From contig CAZHHX010000005.1 in the NCBI GenBank assembly GCA_964532465.1, positions 1-64,000 on the forward strand: DNA of 64,000 nt, read 5' to 3'. Below the pieces are notes generated by a model. It had not been told where the DNA came from, searched no databases, and worked only from the letters and a program-made list of their open reading frames with translations. Numbering within the stretch: position 1 is the first letter of the stretch; each line of letters starts with the position of its first letter. Positions 62,572 through 64,000 of the stretch are shown one piece after another. The DNA is from JAPLKB01 sp964532465 (GTDB taxonomy: Bacteria > Desulfobacterota > Syntrophorhabdia > Syntrophorhabdales > Syntrophorhabdaceae). Made by a program: the position numbers and the translations under genes.

Positions 62572-64000
62572 ATGTATATATTAGGAATATCGGCTTTTTA
62601 TCATGATTCGGCAGCAGCCCTGTTGTCGGACGATCATATTGTGGCTGCTGCTCAAGAAGAACGTTTTACAAGAAAGAAGCATGATCCGTCCTTCCCTTTA
62701 AATGCTGTGAAATATTGTCTTGACGAGGCAGGATTATCCATCAACGAAATCGACGCAATTGTTTTTTATGATAAGCCCTTTATAAAATTTGAACGTTTAC
62801 TGGAGACATACTACGCCTTTGCGCCGAAGGGCCTGAAGTCTTTTATCTCAGCGATCCCTGTATGGATTAAGGAAAAGCTGATGCTCAAAAAGGTGATAAT
62901 AGATGAGCTGGCACAGATAAATAAAATTAATACTGACAAAATCAAGCTTTTGTTCCCTGAGCACCATCTTTCACATGCTGGAAGCGCTTTTTTCCCCTCA
63001 CCTTATGAAGAATCTGCAATTCTGACTATTGACGGGGTAGGGGAATGGGCAACGGCATCCATATCACACGGTAAAGGAAATGCAATAAAAATCCTGCGCG
63101 AACTGAAATTCCCGCATTCGGTAGGTCTTTTATATTCTGCATTCACTTACTATCTTGGTTTCAAGGTTAACTCAGGTGAATACAAACTGATGGGTCTTGC
63201 GCCTTATGGAGACCCTGATTCTAAGGGGTTTGAACATTTTGTCGAGATTATCAAAAAGAACATCGTAACAATCAAAGATGACGGTTCGATATGGCTTAAC
63301 CAGGAATATTTTGAGTATGCCACAGGGCTTAAGATGGTTAATGACACAAAATGGGCAGCATTGTTCGGGATGACAAGACGAAGGGATGATGATGAAATAT
63401 CCCAGGAACACTGTAATCTGGCACTGGCAATCCAGAGGGTAACGGAAGACATTGTGTACAGCATGGCAAGGGAAGCAAAAAAACTAACGAATTCAAAATA
63501 TCTTTGTCTTGCAGGAGGCGTGGCCCTTAACTGCGTAGCGAACGGGAAGCTTATAAAAAGTAACCTTTTTGACGATATCTGGATTCAACCCGCTGCTGGA
63601 GATGCAGGCGGAGCATTGGGCGGAGCGTATTGCGGGTATTATATATATTTTAATATGCCAAGAAAGGTAAATGGAAAGAAAGACAAGATGCAGGGATCAT
63701 ATTTAGGGCCGGTATTTTCTGATACAGACATAGAAAAATCAGTAAGGCAATTCAAGGGTAAATACAAACACTTTGATGATTTTAACCTTTTGTGTGACAG
63801 TGCGGCACAGCTTCTCAGTGAAGGCAATGTTGTGGGATGGCTTCAGGGGCGTATGGAATGGGGACCACGTGCATTAGGAAATAGGAGTATACTTGCTGAT
63901 GCACGAAATACTGAAATGCAGAAAAAACTTAATCTTAAAATTAAATTCAGAGAGGGTTTCCGCCCTTTTGCCCCATCAGTTCTTGCCGAGGATTCAGAGC
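62572..64000 (+). CDS. Carbamoyltransferase, NodU/CmcH family (3' end outside the window)
   Basis: The open frame runs from the ATG at 62572 (AGGGG upstream) past the right edge, at least 476 codons. The N-terminal half has MYILGISAFYHDSAAALL and PEHHLSHAGSAFFPS (metal/nucleotide motif of the Kae1-like domain), then DGVGEWATAS and CLAGGVALNCVANGKL. The C-terminal half has GRMEWGPRALGNRSILADAR, the YrdC-like-partner domain. The enzyme transfers carbamoyl from carbamoyl phosphate to a sugar hydroxyl. Only the last portion of about 100 residues should be missing. Confidence 0.92.
   Translation, partial: MYILGISAFYHDSAAALLSDDHIVAAAQEERFTRKKHDPSFPLNAVKYCLDEAGLSINEIDAIVFYDKPFIKFERLLETYYAFAPKGLKSFISAIPVWIKEKLMLKKVIIDELAQINKINTDKIKLLFPEHHLSHAGSAFFPSPYEESAILTIDGVGEWATASISHGKGNAIKILRELKFPHSVGLLYSAFTYYLGFKVNSGEYKLMGLAPYGDPDSKGFEHFVEIIKKNIVTIKDDGSIWLNQEYFEYATGLKMVNDTKWAALFGMTRRRDDDEISQEHCNLALAIQRVTEDIVYSMAREAKKLTNSKYLCLAGGVALNCVANGKLIKSNLFDDIWIQPAAGDAGGALGGAYCGYYIYFNMPRKVNGKKDKMQGSYLGPVFSDTDIEKSVRQFKGKYKHFDDFNLLCDSAAQLLSEGNVVGWLQGRMEWGPRALGNRSILADARNTEMQKKLNLKIKFREGFRPFAPSVLAEDSE

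Overview
The window reads like a chromosome segment from an anaerobic Gram-negative bacterium, most likely a Desulfobacterota (deltaproteobacterial) or similar syntroph. This is inferred from gene content (biotin-dependent carboxylation, a split PEP-synthase-like kinase, DUF35/thiolase partners, a DUF2284 protein, an EPS-associated MarR regulator) and not from any rRNA or marker gene. No rRNA, tRNA, CRISPR array, transposase or phage gene was seen. Nearly all of the sequence is coding.

Region 1 (1-5383) is a housekeeping mixture: the tail of an unknown gene, a stand-alone receiver-domain protein, a UDP-sugar pyrophosphorylase, a secreted nuclease-like protein that has lost key catalytic residues, the replication-fork ATPase RarA and a LysR regulator.

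Region 2 (5384-21811) is a catabolic-looking operon on the + strand, divergent from the LysR gene. A repeat-rich control region and a good candidate promoter lie between them. In order it encodes a biotin-dependent carboxyltransferase, a biotin carboxylase, a Tm-1/UPF0261 protein, a split PEP-synthase-like pair (ATP-grasp subunit plus phospho-His swivel subunit, without the pyruvate/PEP barrel), an acyl-CoA ligase, an HMG-CoA-synthase-like protein fused to DUF35, a thiolase, a DUF2284 protein, an MFS transporter, an isochorismatase-like hydrolase, an FAD reductase and a broken SDR remnant. Several of these keep the family fold but have changed family-defining residues. The carboxyltransferase lacks the carbamylated lysine and the pyruvate-binding arginine, the HMGS-like protein lacks the catalytic cysteine, and the Tm-1 protein has gained cysteines. 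The set suggests an activation, carboxylation and thiolysis route for a substrate other than pyruvate, possibly a ketone or enol. This pathway is an inference.

Region 3 (21825-23844) is an AT-rich minus-strand pair: a one-component regulator with a periplasmic-binding-type domain and a PrmA-like methyltransferase.

Region 4 (23845-64000, continuing past the edge) is a very large surface-polysaccharide locus on the + strand. Its main run starts with an EPS-type MarR regulator preceded by a near-perfect ops (RfaH/JUMPstart) element. It contains (a) a nonulosonate-type module (SIS isomerase, NeuB-like synthase without its SAF domain, CMP-transferase, class III aminotransferase); (b) methyltransferases, two radical SAM enzymes, a Wzx flippase and an epimerase; (c) an unusual sugar-acid or cyclitol module (KdsB-like CMP-transferase, HpaI-type aldolase, Gfo/Idh oxidoreductase, SIS isomerase, SDR, dehydroquinate-synthase-like cyclase, 2-hydroxyacid dehydrogenase); (d) an acyl-decoration module (GNAT, MaoC-SDR fusion, FkbH-type HAD protein, acyl carrier protein); and (e) late sugar-nucleotide and transfer genes (deacetylase, nucleotidyltransferase, epimerase, CapD-like dehydratase, GT2, GT4, carbamoyltransferase). 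Together they should build, decorate and flip a complex repeat unit. No Wzy polymerase, export apparatus or initiating phosphoglycosyltransferase was recognised inside the window.
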